A stretch of 64,000 nucleotides of DNA, taken from Fragilaria crotonensis (taxonomy: Eukaryota; Bacillariophyta; Fragilariophyceae; Fragilariales; Fragilariaceae). The translations under genes were made by a program, and so were the position numbers. Positions within the stretch are counted from its first letter, which is position 1, and the number at the start of each line of letters is the position of its first letter. The notes below the pieces were generated by a model. That model had not been told where the DNA came from, ran no database searches, and saw only the letters and a list, made by a program, of their open reading frames with translations. Shown in pieces: positions 24,136 through 35,964 of the stretch. The stretch covers positions 17,839 through 81,838 of the forward strand of contig JAKSYS010000234.1 in NCBI GenBank assembly GCA_022925895.1, given 5' to 3'.

Positions 24136-25939
24136 CTTGAATCTTTAGTATGTTTGTGTTTGTAATGAAGTGTAGTGTGACTATTGAAATGTACTAGTAC
24201 GACCACAGTAAGAAGATAGATTTGTGGGATTGCAATGTAAGGAGCAACGAGTGTGCGTGTAAAGTGCAAATAGAATACCGAAAGATCTTGTCAAGAGGAG
24301 ACGTCCAAATTCTGATGAACCAAAAAAGGCGACGTTGGTGGATTGAAGACTGATGGATTTGGTGGTGTGGTCTCGTCGGTGTCAAGGGATCTACACATGT
24401 ATACTGAGATTCGAACCAAACATGATGTCACTCGCTGGCCGTCCATCAACAGTGGGACATTTTTCGAACGTCACTTTTTGTCTACGAGTTCCGGTACTAG
24501 AATTCTACAGTAAGGACGCTCCTCGTGATGTCATTATGATGTCGCAGAGGAGATGATTCGACTCTTCGAAATCCATGTTGTCGACAATTTACAAATTCGG
24601 AAATCAGGAGGACGTGTGTTTAATGAAGGATACGTATCATATCCAAATATGATGTACTACATACATGTTTACTCTGAGTATATGCCACCAAAGTGATACA
24701 TGATGGAATCGACCAAGTATTCCTATATGCTTTAGTCCCAGTCGATACGTACAAGGGACATTAGCTCCAATGACATCCGAAAACGCACCTCTCGTCGTCA
24801 CGACCGTACGACGTCGAATTGCATATGACATAAACACCCGATGCCGAACGTGGGACTTCCACCTGGCATGCCAGTATTTGTGCGTTAACGTTTGACAGCG
24901 TGCGAGATTCGAGATGGGTGAGTGAGTGCGCGTGTGCGCCAAAGATAACAGGATATTCTGGAACGCCCTCGAACATACGATCATTACTTCTCTCTGATTA
25001 ATAATCCAACGATATCCAAGGAGAATCCATTGCTTTCTTGCTTGCTTGCTTGCTTTTCGCTCGCAAGACGACATGACCAGCGATAGTAAAGATGACTGCG
25101 AATTATTCCGAGATCGTACTCGATGACTTGAGATCTCTTCATTGACCATGACAAAATGTTTTCTTGGAAGCACTGCCTCTGGCAGACTGCCACTAGCAGA
25201 ACGAAGATGAAGCAGCTTGGCAGCTTGGTGCTCATCAGAGCGGCTACCAGCAGAGTGGCTAGTAATACAAAGTACAACGACAAGTCATGAAAGCCTGAAA
25301 ACCAGCTCAATAGCCTGACGTGAATCCCAAATCAGGCTACAAATACCGTAGTTGTGACGAGTGTTTTGCTGCTCTCTACCCCAGTTCAATTGCATGATTG
25401 CACAAACGGAGGCCTACTGGCTTTGGCATTTGCATTTTTGTTTTGATAAAGCTTGTTGGTGTCGGACCCTTTCCGCTTCCAATCACGGACGACCAGAACT
25501 CAATGATATCCGTTGTCAAATGTCGAATGAAGACAGCTATCGCTGACTACACCATTCCATTGCATGTACGTACGCACCTCGGCGTACTGTTCGGCGACAA
25601 GGCTAATCACAAACAAACAAACTCGTTTCAGTGGTTGTTGTGAACCAACAAGTGGACGAGACGTACGCGGTTTTCCATCACAGCTGAGAGAAATGGATGG
25701 AGGTGGTGGTGCTGTGTATGTGTGGTGATGTGACACCAGCCGAGCTTCATTGCAGTACCTTGGGAAATTAGAAATAAGACTCGTTGTTCGGCAGTGTGAA
25801 GGACCATATCATGGGTGGCAAATCACTAGAATTTCCACAACACATTTTCATTTTGTGCGCGCTCTCTAGTCGGTCAGGCGACCAACTCTACCGTAGAGCC
25901 AATGAGACAGGTGACGTACGAGTAGTCGACGGACTGATA
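24136..25939. other. Spacer downstream of the pyruvate kinase start
   Basis: Contains the pyruvate kinase promoter region near 24140-24350. A minus-strand frame at 24637-25173 (178 codons) has no domain, a biased composition and no relative here, so I do not call it. A short (GCTT)n tract lies near 25037-25056. From 25940 the DNA becomes recognisably RLP24-like. Confidence 0.4.
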
Positions 25940-26375
25940 CTGTCAATTCCATTTCTGTCGTTCCAAATGTCATTGCGATTTCAACAAGAAGCGCAATCCA
26001 AGAAAAAGGTCGCATGGGCCAATGCCCTGCGCAAAATGCGGGGAAGGAAATGGCAGTCGATTCCACGTTTGAATTATGAAAAATCGACTCTGTCGAATAT
26101 GATCGTGATCTCATGGAAAGGTACACCAATTTAAGGAGAGTTGTGAACACCACCTTCAAACAGTACGACAGATGCCAAGGCAGCAAAGAAAAAGCAAGCA
26201 CGAGTTGAAATTGTAAAATCAATCGAATTGTTGCCTCCAGCTGTGTGGCAAAGAGAGAGGAAGTTATGAGGAGCTATGTCGATTCGAACGAGGAGTTCGA
26301 CTCAGAGACTTATCTTGTCTGGTGCTGGTCGTTCCGGTGTGGGCGAAGGATATGGAGCTGACCAAATGGAGGAAT
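25940..26375 (+). pseudogene. RLP24 (ribosome biogenesis, eL24-like) pseudogene
   Basis: Collinear with the RLP24 gene at 48041-48588, starting near the FRFCRSKCH codons; the N-terminal zinc-ribbon half is missing. It has a stop soon after the [13 protein letters not shown] equivalent region, deletions around 26120 and in the basic C-terminal segment, and ends at the same GAGGAGTAG-like stop. The missing base seen in the 48-kb gene (GGGGAAGGAAATGG) is shared here at about 26040. Downstream flanking DNA also matches, and both loci are followed by a minus-strand LRR gene. Confidence 0.87.
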
Positions 26376-26658
26376 AGGAACTTGCTGTTATTACTTGCAT
26401 GCCTTGACTTAACTTGGTTACAATGGATTATAGGACTTGACTTGGATGCAATGTTACAATATCGAGCTACTGGAAACCATTGAGCACAAGACTTGGAAGT
26501 TACCCGACCTTGGAAAACAAATCACCTTTAATCTTTTGTTACTCCAGACTCCAGACTACCCACCCATCCGATCCTATCAAACACGATTACAATTCAACGC
26601 CAAATATCCTTCAGGCATCATAACACCATCGTCCTTCATTTCCGATCCGACCTCAAAC

Positions 26659-28496
26659 TCAAACGTGCCCGTCTCCCAAGCATTGCCTTGCGGCCTTCCT
26701 CCATTCGTCCCTTAATTCATTCATGCGTTCATGGATCACAGGTTCCGCAACTGAAGGACATGCAATTTCACAGTCGATTAAGATATCAAAAAGAGAAGGG
26801 ATTGAGCAGAGGGATGACGCAATTGTCCCCGTCAACGTGTTGTTGAAGAAAGCCAACGTGGTCAACTGTGTCAAGCGTCCAATCTCAGTCGGAATTGTGG
26901 AAGTCAACTGATTGTCGTTAAAACCCAATGCCGTCAACTTTGTCAAGAGTCCGATCTCACTAGGAATCGCGGATGTCAAGGAATTGCTGTTGAAATCCAA
27001 TGACGTCAACTGTGTCAAGAGTCCGATCTCACTTGGGATTGTGGAATTCAACTGATTAGAGGCGAAGTCCAATTCAGTCAACTTTGTCAAGAGTCCGATC
27101 TCCCTTGGAATGGCGGATGTCAACGAATTCTCGTAGAAATCCAGCAACGTCAACTGTGTCAAGCGTCCGACCTCACTTGGAATGATGGAAGTCAACAAAT
27201 TGCTGTTAAACTTCAATACCGTCAACTTTGTCAAGAGTCCGATCTCGCTTGGAATTGCGGATGTCAAAAAATTCAATGACAAATCCAACCACGTCAACTT
27301 TGTCAAGCGTCCAATCTCACTTGGGATTGCGGAAGCCAACCTCGCGGTGTAGAAATTCAAGTACGTCAACTGTGTCAACAGTCCGATCTCACTTGGAATT
27401 ACGGAACCAGTCGTCGTTTCGCCAAACGTGGTTGTCGATCGACACCACGTCAAGTTTGTAATGGTAAGAAAGTTACAAGCGATTCCCAACGGCGTCAAGG
27501 AGGCTATCGTCGGGGTATCGGTTGCTCTAACAGATGGTGCTCGTGTGGCGATGGGTGGAGACGGGGCAATGGTTACTGGAGCGACTGATGGAGTGGTTGA
27601 TGCAGCGACTGGTGAATTGTCTAGCGCTGCGACTGGTGAAGTGGTCGCCACAGTCGGGCTTTTGGTTGGTGCCAGTGTCGGGGTTGGGATAGTGGTGGGA
27701 GAGGAGATCGATGACGAACTGCTTCCTGTAGCTGATGATCGAACGACAAGTAAAACAACTGCAACCATCGCGCCAACAAGACAGCTCACAAATAACGCGA
27801 GACCCAACGAAGTCCATCGAGATCGGTAGCGTTTCATTCTAACGTACTGGGCCTCGGCAACAACCACCGTTCCCTCCTCGTTTCCATCCGGTACCTGGTG
27901 TGCTTCCACACAGCAGACAGACCACTTCCACCAGTTGCAATTTGACTGCTGTCGTGTGCACCAGTATGTGCCACTGCGGAGTTCGGCACTCCTTCTTCCT
28001 GCTTGAATTCTTCACTTGTTATTAACTGGCTGCTGGTGGGATCATACGAACGAATTGGTGGCCTGAATGTCCAACGTGCTGCTGTGATGCGATCGGATCC
28101 TTCGCTCGCAAAAGCGCCGGTATCGACGTCGCGACTGCTTGCAACACCTGCCGGGGGCATTCTTGCCATGGAGTCTACCATCCGCAACCCAGGTGAAGGC
28201 ATTGGTTCACTCGGTGGTGCAAGTTCCAATTTCTTTGTTTCAACAACATCATGAACAAGGTCGCGACGACCACTATTATCCTCATCGGCATTATTCACCA
28301 GTGCCAATGATGGCGATGCCGAAGCGGACGGAGGAGAGGAACCAGAAGCAGCCGAGGACTCCGTGGTCATCCGTGGAAAATTATCCGACGAAAATTCTTC
28401 GGAAACGTCGTCTTCCTCGTTGATGTCGTCACCTGTAGAGTCCTCCTTGACAACAACAACGTTGTCAACGTCGTCGGCACTGCCTTGATTTTCCAT
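26659..28496 (-). CDS. LRR gene A: type II membrane protein with IPSEIG leucine-rich repeats (frame-broken)
   Basis: The architecture has an acidic N-terminal region of about 200 residues, then one transmembrane helix (LGLALFVSCLVGAMVAVVLL). A Ser/Thr/Pro stalk, a Cys cap (CNFLTITNLTWC) and about eight 24-residue repeats of the type IPSEIGLLTQLTxLDF follow. The order suggests an outward-facing LRR domain that may bind peptides or surfaces; the ligand is unknown. Relative to gene B, two extra bases near 27905-27925 separate the N-terminal part (start 28496) from the frame with the membrane helix. That frame could be read on its own from Met27909 (416 residues). Near 26750 a lost G replaces the family SGC ending with an unrelated tail. 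It is about 65-80% similar to gene B by eye. Confidence 0.78.
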
Positions 28497-28520
28497 CAGA
28501 AAACAAGATTTCTACCAGTA

Positions 28521-28528
28521 TATTTATA
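28521..28528 (-). promoter_or_regulatory. Candidate TATA box of LRR gene A
   Basis: TATAAATA lies 25-32 nt upstream of the A start codon, and the same octamer sits at the equivalent place upstream of gene B (about 43689-43696). Conservation between paralogs supports it. The short distance would leave almost no 5' leader, so either the transcript is nearly leaderless or translation starts further in. Confidence 0.35.
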
Positions 28529-28812
28529 ATGGAGCAGTCTACCGGAGTAGAATGATGTTTGCCTGAGTTGACGCGTTGAAGCGAGCGCGATTGGTCAAGA
28601 ATTCGAATCAGATCACCTTCGAGTATGATACTCGGAATAGGGACTCTTTCAGTACTCAGAAGGGTGCTGCAGTATACTAACAACCTCGTATTTCTCAATA
28701 ACTTGCAAGTAGAGCACGGTTATTGCTTGTGAAGTACTCCGAGTATGATACCAGTTTAATTATCTGAGAGCTGAGCGCTCTCGACGAAGGAGAATCAGTA
28801 AGCAGGTCGAAC

Positions 28813-29055
28813 TCAGTTGATTCCTCGCAAGAGCGGCGCATCCGCCATTGCGGGACGACTCTAAGACATGTAGTCTTCTGAGTAGCAGCTTGCAATTTGA
28901 CTATTACAAAAAGTAGTTGGCCCTAGACTTGGACCCATCATCCGCAGCTGTAACGTGTCCCATCCGCGCATGCGTACTTGGCACGCTTGCGTCAGCCCAA
29001 GATACTTCGGTCTTTTGGTGTCCGAATATCCCGCACTCATGGCAAAATTCATTCA
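28813..29055 (-). repeat. 3' LTR of copia element 1
   Basis: Matches 35354-35608 over its whole length with substitutions and small indels. Both copies end on the + strand at TTCATTCA (element 5' end, TGAATGAA) and start at TCAGTTGATTCC. It lies about 315 bp upstream of the LRR gene A start codon. Confidence 0.85.
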
Positions 29056-29147
29056 GTCCTCGAGCTAATCGTCAGAGACGACCAGTTCGACCGAATTCAT
29101 CAATACAGGGCCGGCCGACTTCGGCTGTTATGGCGGTTCCACGTGCA

Positions 29148-32100
29148 TCACGTACGTCCACCCATCCGTTTTGGGGTGGTTCCATCAATCACTGTGCTCC
29201 ACTCGTAACCGCGTCCTTTTGACCAGTCACAAAGTATGCTGAGCAGAACCCTCTTAGCCGTGGCCCAGGAAGACACTTGGTTGGGATATCCGCCAAGTTG
29301 GTTCTCCGTCCTCCTTAGCGATCCGCACAATACCTGCCGCTTGCGCTTCACGCACTCGGTGGTAAGCAATCGCATTGTGTTTCTTCTTCAGAGTTGACTC
29401 AGGCTTCGTCGAATTCTTGACGACGGATTCATTATCACAAAATACGTTTGTTGGCCCATCCACTTGGACATTGCCCATCTTACCTTGCTTGGGTTGTCTG
29501 CACCATCGATTGTCCACTTCTTGACTTCGGCACCTAAATATGAGTCAGGTTCCTTCACACTTCCTTTCTTTAGGGTATACTTGGAGGCGAGGTAGTCCAT
29601 GACCACTTGCGGTTCGTGCGACACGCACAAAATATCATCCACATAGCAAAGAACATACTCCCAGTATTTGTCCCCATTCGTCTTCACCTTGGGCCGCATC
29701 CATACGTCAGGATCACCTCTGCAACTTACAAAGCCTCCTTCCCGTAACGTGGCCGCCATGTGGTCTCGCCATCGAGCACCACTTGACTTCAACCCATAGA
29801 GAGCTCGAACAATTAGGACCGGTCGACCAACTTTGTCTGCACCAAACTCCAACCCAGCGGTCGTGTAAACCTTCTCCTTCGTTGGAGCATTAAGGTATGC
29901 CCCCCTGCACATCGGCAGAAAGGACATCCAAGTCATTCAGTGCCGCCAGCGTGAAAGCAATTCGTATACTGTCACGTGACACCACACTCGAGTACGTAGA
30001 CTCTTTCGGCGGATCCGTTTGGTGCCCACCGGCCACCAACCGCGCCTTTCTAGTCAAGTCCATCTTGACATCAAAGATCATGTGACAATCAATTTTCTTG
30101 TAGAATTTCGGCACTGCATCATCATCAATGAACTCGAATGCTGGCATGACGTTCTTCATCTCCAATTCGATTGCCTTCCTCCAAAAATCAGTCCCTGTTC
30201 GCTCATCGATCTTAAGGGCCTCTGCCACAGTCTTTGGGAGCTCAATGCCAAACTTATGCGTCTTCGCCCAGTATCTGGCCTTGACTTTCTTGATTATCCG
30301 ATCCCTTTTACGCAAGACGTTGCGCACCCACCAAGCGAACGCAGGTTCTTCAGCGATCTTGTTGGCGACAGCGTACTCCGCAACTTGAATCGGATTTGAC
30401 TCTTTCAATTCTGACAATGGTACCCAGGTCGTTGAGCCATCCCGCCATTCGACTTGCAACTCCCATCCCCGCGTAGTGATTCGTGGATGTCTCCGTCCCC
30501 GTTTGTCTTCAACAAACCCGTCATCCTTTGACAAGGCATGTCCGTTCGTTCGGTGATCGACAATTTCACTCATCACTGCATAACTTCGTCCCTCGTCATC
30601 GACCTGGGATAACATGTTTTCGGCAATGAGGTTTGCAGTAATCGCTTCCGTTGATCCGTCTGGAAACTCCACCTCATAGAGACGTGAATCCAGTAACGGA
30701 TTTGCGTGGCGCTGCCCAATCGGACGACCATCATGGTCGCGCTTCCTCCCAATCACAGTTGCTTTCTTAGCTTCTCCACCTTGGGGAAGTAGCACCTGGG
30801 CAGTTAAGTATTCATCATAGGACTCAGGGGTATGGTCTTCGACATCTTTGGCGGTGCCATCAAGGTCCCCTGTCCCTGACTGAACGTCGTCCTCGTCATC
30901 TTCGAAGACATCATCAGGAACCTCCGGCATGGAGTCCATTAGGTCTGGGTCGATGTCCTCTGTCTTGAGTCCATCCCCAATCTTAGACTGGATACCTTCA
31001 TCCAATTCAGATAGTCGGAGCTTTATATCTGGGTTGGCAAGATCATCCTCACTCAATCCCCAAACAGATTTCCGCACAATCACCTTCCCAGATCTGGTCA
31101 GGATATAAAACGCCATAAGGTCGGTTGAAACCTCGGCAACACCAATCCATCGACCAAACAACTTCTGCTCAAACGGGAAGCTGCCAACCGGGTCCCAGTA
31201 CATGACCGGCTCATACCAATCAAACTGGGCGTACTGGGAAATGTCGGGTGTACATCCCAGCACGTCTTCATCTGGTACCCTTCCTTGGAGTTGGGGTATA
31301 TCAAGGGCCGTCAGTCTTCTTATCGCTGCCACCCACTTTCCACAGTAACACCAAAGTCGCTTCGGTGCCTTGGAGCGCCTCAAGGTCCTCCGGATCCCGA
31401 CCTTCAATTCTCGAATTGTTGACTCAGCCAGGTTGGACCACGGACTGTATGGGACAGTTTGTTCTTGCTTGACGCGGAACCGTCTACAAATCTTTCCAAA
31501 CTCACCGTGGACCTCTTCAGGTGCATTGTCTGTCACAATAGTCTGGGGTATCCCAACCTCTTGAATGAATGGCATCAAAGCATTTTGACCAGCCAAGCCT
31601 TTGCTTTTCATGGGGTAGAAGTGGTCACTCCCGACCATTGGTGAACACCTGTGCAGCCAAGTGTCCCCTGACTGATTGTGTCTTCGAAAACATCGTATCC
31701 GAGTACCAGCGCCCGCTTAGGTTTGGGAAAGCGAGATGATCAAGCTTCTGACGTACCTTCCTTTCACCCGGTGCCAAGACATTCCTTATCCCAGATTGTG
31801 TTGTCACTTGCAACGTTCTCTTGGCAGTGTCAAGGCCAACTCCCCATCTTCTGGAAAGAATCTCAGGTGTTAAGGCAGATCGTTTCTCACTAGTTGAAAG
31901 GGAAAACAATTTCCGGCTTTCTCCATCCATTGGGTAGACATCATTGTCCGTTCTCCCGGATAAGCCGTCACCGACAATGTCATCTACTGCGACGTTAATT
32001 GCAGCCACCAACCGGTTCCCAAGAGAGTCATCCTCCAGACCGATGGGAGCGTTCATCGAGCTTAAAGATTTCACCGCCGAAACCAACCTCGAAGCATTCC

Positions 32101-32755
32101 TCACATGATCAGTTGCCAATAACGTTTCGGCAACACTCACGCTGGAAACATATGTCTCCTCCTTTTGGCAAACTGGTCAGAAGAGGGATCCCAGCGCATC
32201 GGGGATGTCAATTCAACGTGGGGTATTGTTCGTATTCTTCCCAAGTGGGTTTACGACTCACGAAACCGGAAGAGATGCCGTCAAGGGATAAAGGAATTCG
32301 CAACTTTGCGGTTGGGTGATAAATTGAATGCGAAGACTTGGAATCAAACTGGCGGGTACATCCTCAACCGTGACTCCATTCGCACGTAGTTGGTTGGGGT
32401 TGAGCAGAGTGACATCCACTCGGTCCCCGAAATACAGAGCCTCGTTGATAATGAGGATGTACGGTTGCCCGTCAGTAGGGTGAATCCACAAAGTCGCAAC
32501 AGTGGCGATGGAGACATCCGGTATGGGCTTATATTCACCGCTGTAAGGATGAACGGTGACCTGACGACCTTCGTCAGAGACAAGCAGAGTGTTGCGACCT
32601 GCGACACAAGTATCCGCATGAGAATCGAGTTCGGTGCGTGTATCTTCATCGTCCCCGGAGGGTGTCGATGCGGATACGCGAAAGACATGTTTCACAAACC
32701 GAGAGCAAAGATTAGAAGGGGGCCCGGCCTCTCGAACATAAGTGGAGACTAACAT
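29148..32755 (-). pseudogene. pol of copia element 1 (protease, integrase, RT, RNase H remnant)
   Basis: The protease site is ELDSHADTCVAG near 32610. The integrase has its first Asp in GRWYSDTMFS, its second in IVTDNAPEE and its Glu in SNLAESTIRELK; a frame change near 31630 separates the first from the others. After a long acidic linker comes reverse transcriptase with VRALYGLKSSGARW and the catalytic LCYVDDILC (about 29640). A frame change near 29930 splits RT. Near 29470 RT sequence (KVRWAM) jumps to late RNase H sequence (VDGPTNVFCDNESV), so the RT connection and most of RNase H are gone. Confidence 0.87.
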
Positions 32756-32791
32756 TAGGTCGTCTGTCTTAACGAGAGCCGGCGCGAGGCA

Positions 32792-34219
32792 TCAAGCCTG
32801 CTTCTGCTGCTCACCATGAGCAGCACGACCAAACTGTTTTCCAGCATTGGAAACCACAGGTGTCTTGGTGCCTTCATTGTCATCAGGGGGTGCCTCCTCC
32901 TGAGTCGCGACAACGGCAACGCTGCGAGCGTCAGACTTGTCCTTCTTCTCCTTCTTCTTTGCTTCCTCACGGAGCTGCTTGACTTTCGCCTTCTCGAAAG
33001 GCTTCAATTTGTTGTAGTCTTTGGCCGAGTATTGGCCAGAATGAATTGCAATGCCACTTGGTGTCTTGTCATCATCATTGGACTTCGACTTGTCTTTCTT
33101 GTGCTTAGCCTTCTTCTTGTCCTTTTCGACTCCAACCTTAGAGATCTCACGAACATCAGAAGGTGACTTGGTCCTGGTCTTGGTATTTTCCACAATCGTC
33201 TTGAAATACTGCTGGCACACTTCAAAGTTGGTCAACTTTAGTTCATCGCCCATGCAACCTTGAATGGCGGTCTCCAACTTTGGGTCACGTATCCCAGCCA
33301 GAAAATCTGTAACCTTCTTGGTTTCAGCAACTGGCTCTTCCAAAACAACAATTCATTGTGAGCCTGTTGAAGACGTGCAACATACTGATCAAATGAGAAC
33401 TTGCCCTTGCCAGTGTAGGTAGCTGTTGCGAGCATGTTATATGCCTTAGCTTTCCTAGTGGCAATAGCAGACTTGCCCTCTGCCTGCGACTTCAAAGCCT
33501 TGAAAGCTGCGACCATCGCGCTTCTTGTTAAATGTCTGAAGGAATGGCCATCCCTGTCCCTCCATCACAAAGGGCTTAAGGATGTCAAACACACGCTTGT
33601 TGTCACGAGAAAAGGTTTCACCCTCGAGGACGGAAGTGGCGATCAAGTCATCATCGACTGAATCCCAATTATTGCGCGCAAGATCATCTGGCGCCGCCTC
33701 ATCATTGTCCCGGATGACATAAACAAGCGGGGTCCCCGCCACGACACTCCTCTGCTGAGCAAGGTAAGTCATAAACAGTTCAATCCAAGTAGGCCATGCA
33801 GTCATTAACATTAACTTTGGCGGTTCCTTCGCATCGTCCCCATCCTTCTTTGCTCGAGCAATCTCCTCCAACTCAGTCAATCGATTGAGAAAGCGCGACG
33901 AGGTGCGTTCATCGAAAAGAGCGGGGTTTGGAGCATCGCCGCGAAGAAGGGAGTAATCTGCCCACGAGCGTAGGGCCTTAAACTTCCTAACCGCAAGGTA
34001 AGGGAACGTTGGGGACGCGACAGGATCATCGTCGTCATCGACATCAGCCGCCTTTGGCTTCCACCTGGAGAGGTGCTGAATCATAGTGTCAATCTCTGGA
34101 AAAGGTAAGGCAGTTAGATCATTGATGGTACGAATACCTTGGTTTGCAATCAATTCCCGCGTAGGTACATCAAAACCCAAGCGGGTAAGGCAAGCAGTGA
34201 AGGATCTGGCATCAGCCAT
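32792..34219 (-). pseudogene. gag of copia element 1
   Basis: Starts MADARSFTACLTRLGFDVPT at 34219. Two frame changes divide it: about two bases are lost near 33520 (after FNKKR) and one near 33345 (before EEPVAETKKV). The C-terminal third is Lys-rich (KKAKHKKDKSKS), as expected for a nucleic-acid-binding end, although I see no zinc knuckle. A clear relative on the other strand (37048-41130) confirms the family. Confidence 0.82.
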
Positions 34220-34540
34220 GGTGACAAGTGAGACAGGAGGGTAGTTACCGGATTAACCGCGTGGTTTGCAAATTTGGCAAAATTGTGAGCCCCAGGCCCT
34301 CGGGTGCATGTACGTGTTCCTGGTACGTTCCCTACGTAGGAATACTTTGCACGTACACGTCCAATCCTGTTTGCTGTGAGTCACACGGGTAGATTCACAA
34401 GAACTCCCTAAGTACTCCGTTGCCGCGGATGACGCATTCGTGACAAATGGCTGACATACGCGTCACGCATTGGTCACACGGATGAGAGTACTTAGGAGCC
34501 TCGCAGACCAAACGCACAAACGGCCACGCGCATACGCAAA

Positions 34541-34640
34541 AACAGTCGTGTCTGTGAAGGCATGCGTGCCCAACTTGAAGTAACAGTCGTGTCTGTGGAG
34601 GCATGCGTGCCCAACTTGAAGTAACAGTCGTGTCTCGGAC
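34541..34640. repeat. 41-bp tandem repeat in the copia 1 leader
   Basis: About 2.4 copies of a 41-bp unit beginning AACAGTCGTGTCTGTG, at 34541, 34582 and 34623 (partial). It lies in the non-coding leader between the 5' LTR and gag. Confidence 0.85.
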
Positions 34641-35353
34641 ATCTATGACCCCATAACAATAGGTAACCAACCCGAACGAGTACTCACAACAGTCATTGTC
34701 GTGCTCGTGCGGTTCTCGTGTTCATATGCGTGGCCATCACACGTACGTCGTACGCTTCCATATGGTTTTCACGTTCATACGCGTGAGCATTACGCGTATG
34801 TCAATCGTGACTCATTCCGATCAAAATTCTCGGTTGAAGGATACTTATGGCATCCATTCGTTACCAAGTTATGTAAACAACAAACTCTGTTCGGAAAATG
34901 TCCAGTATAAGTCAATCTCGTAGAAATTGTACTAGACAGACAACCAAGATCCAATCCTGGCATGGATTGGTACCAAATAGTGTCGTGTTCACATAAACAC
35001 CACTATACTAGTATCATGACGTGCGCTACACCACCTTTACGGCGAAAGCGAAACAACGCCTCTTATGGTCGGTCTTTCCTCTCTTATGATGGCGCCAAAT
35101 GGCGCTTCACATTGAACCCCCATCGGAGTTAGGTCTTTGCGTTCGGGAGACGTTCACCGACACGCCGACGGTAGCGTTACCGTCTTCGAGCCACGGCTGC
35201 AGGCCTGGATCATTCGACCACCACGACCACAGGACTATTATCGCAGAATCCGCGCTCCTTCTGCTGTTGAGGCTGATCAGGCCTCCTCATCAACCATTGA
35301 CGAAAGCATTTAATGTCTACAACATAGCTACATGCCTGTTGGGTCTGATAAAC

Positions 35354-35608
35354 TCAGTTGATTCCCTCGCAAGAGCGGCGCATCCGCCATTGCCAGGGAC
35401 GACTCTAAGACATGTAGTAATCAACTAGTAGCAGCATGCAACTTGACTATTTACAAAAAGAGTGAGCATATTCTAGACTTGTTCCCTCATGCCGCGGATG
35501 AAGTGTCCCATCCGCGCATGCGTACGTGGCACGCGTCTTGCGTCAGCCCAAGATACTTCGGTCTGTCCCGGTGTCCGAATATCCCGCACTCATGGCAGAA
35601 TTCATTCA
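35354..35608 (-). repeat. 5' LTR of copia element 1
   Basis: Partner of the 28813 repeat. It is followed in element direction by GTTTATCAGACCCA (35340-35353), which resembles the TGGTATCAGAGC primer-binding site many copia elements use for initiator tRNA-Met. The same sequence follows the LTR of element 2. Confidence 0.82.
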
Positions 35609-35685
35609 GAACGAAACTGATCCGAAACATTCACCGAGATCGTGTCAACTACTATACCGGTAGACTGTAGAGGATTTTAAGCAAC

Positions 35686-35964
35686 TGAATGAATTCTATC
35701 ACGAGTTCGAGTTATTCGGACACCCGGACAAGCCAGGCGAGCTAGGGATTTTATGCCGGTTGCGCTATACTACATAGTACATAGGGCTCACCAAAGGACC
35801 CGGATCAGCCCTCCAGCCAGTGTCAGAAGTGTTCCTAGATTAGTAGACTCACTCTTTTTATAATTGATCAAGTTGTAAGCTGATACTTCTAGTGATTCAC
35901 TGTAATGCAAAGAGTCAATATCCTGCATGGTCAGATGTGCCGCACTTGCAATGGGTTTAATTCA
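35686..35964 (+). repeat. 5' LTR of copia element 2
   Basis: Starts TGAATGAATTCT like the element 1 LTR, shares TATTCGGACACC near its start, and ends TTCA directly before the candidate primer-binding site at 35965-35978. No second copy is seen in the window. Confidence 0.7.

Larger units (their letters stand above)
28813..35608 (-). mobile_element. Ty1/copia LTR retrotransposon 1 (CoDi-like), defective
   Basis: Boundaries are visible. Direct LTR-like repeats of 243 and 255 bp begin TGAATGAATT in element orientation. Four-base GAAC copies flank the element at 28809-28812 and 35609-35612. Internal order is copia type: gag, protease, integrase, reverse transcriptase, RNase H. The leader between LTR and gag is about 1.1 kb. 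The two LTRs differ at many sites, so the insertion is not recent. Coding is broken by several frame changes and by an internal deletion near 29470 that joins the middle of RT to the end of RNase H. It cannot transpose on its own. Confidence 0.87.

Noticed and set aside
24637-25173. A 178-codon minus-strand frame.
   Set aside because: No domain, no relative, low-complexity stretches and no splice or promoter context.
34541-34640. Regular 41-bp repeats, considered as a CRISPR-like array.
   Set aside because: Contiguous tandem copies without spacers, in a eukaryotic retrotransposon leader.
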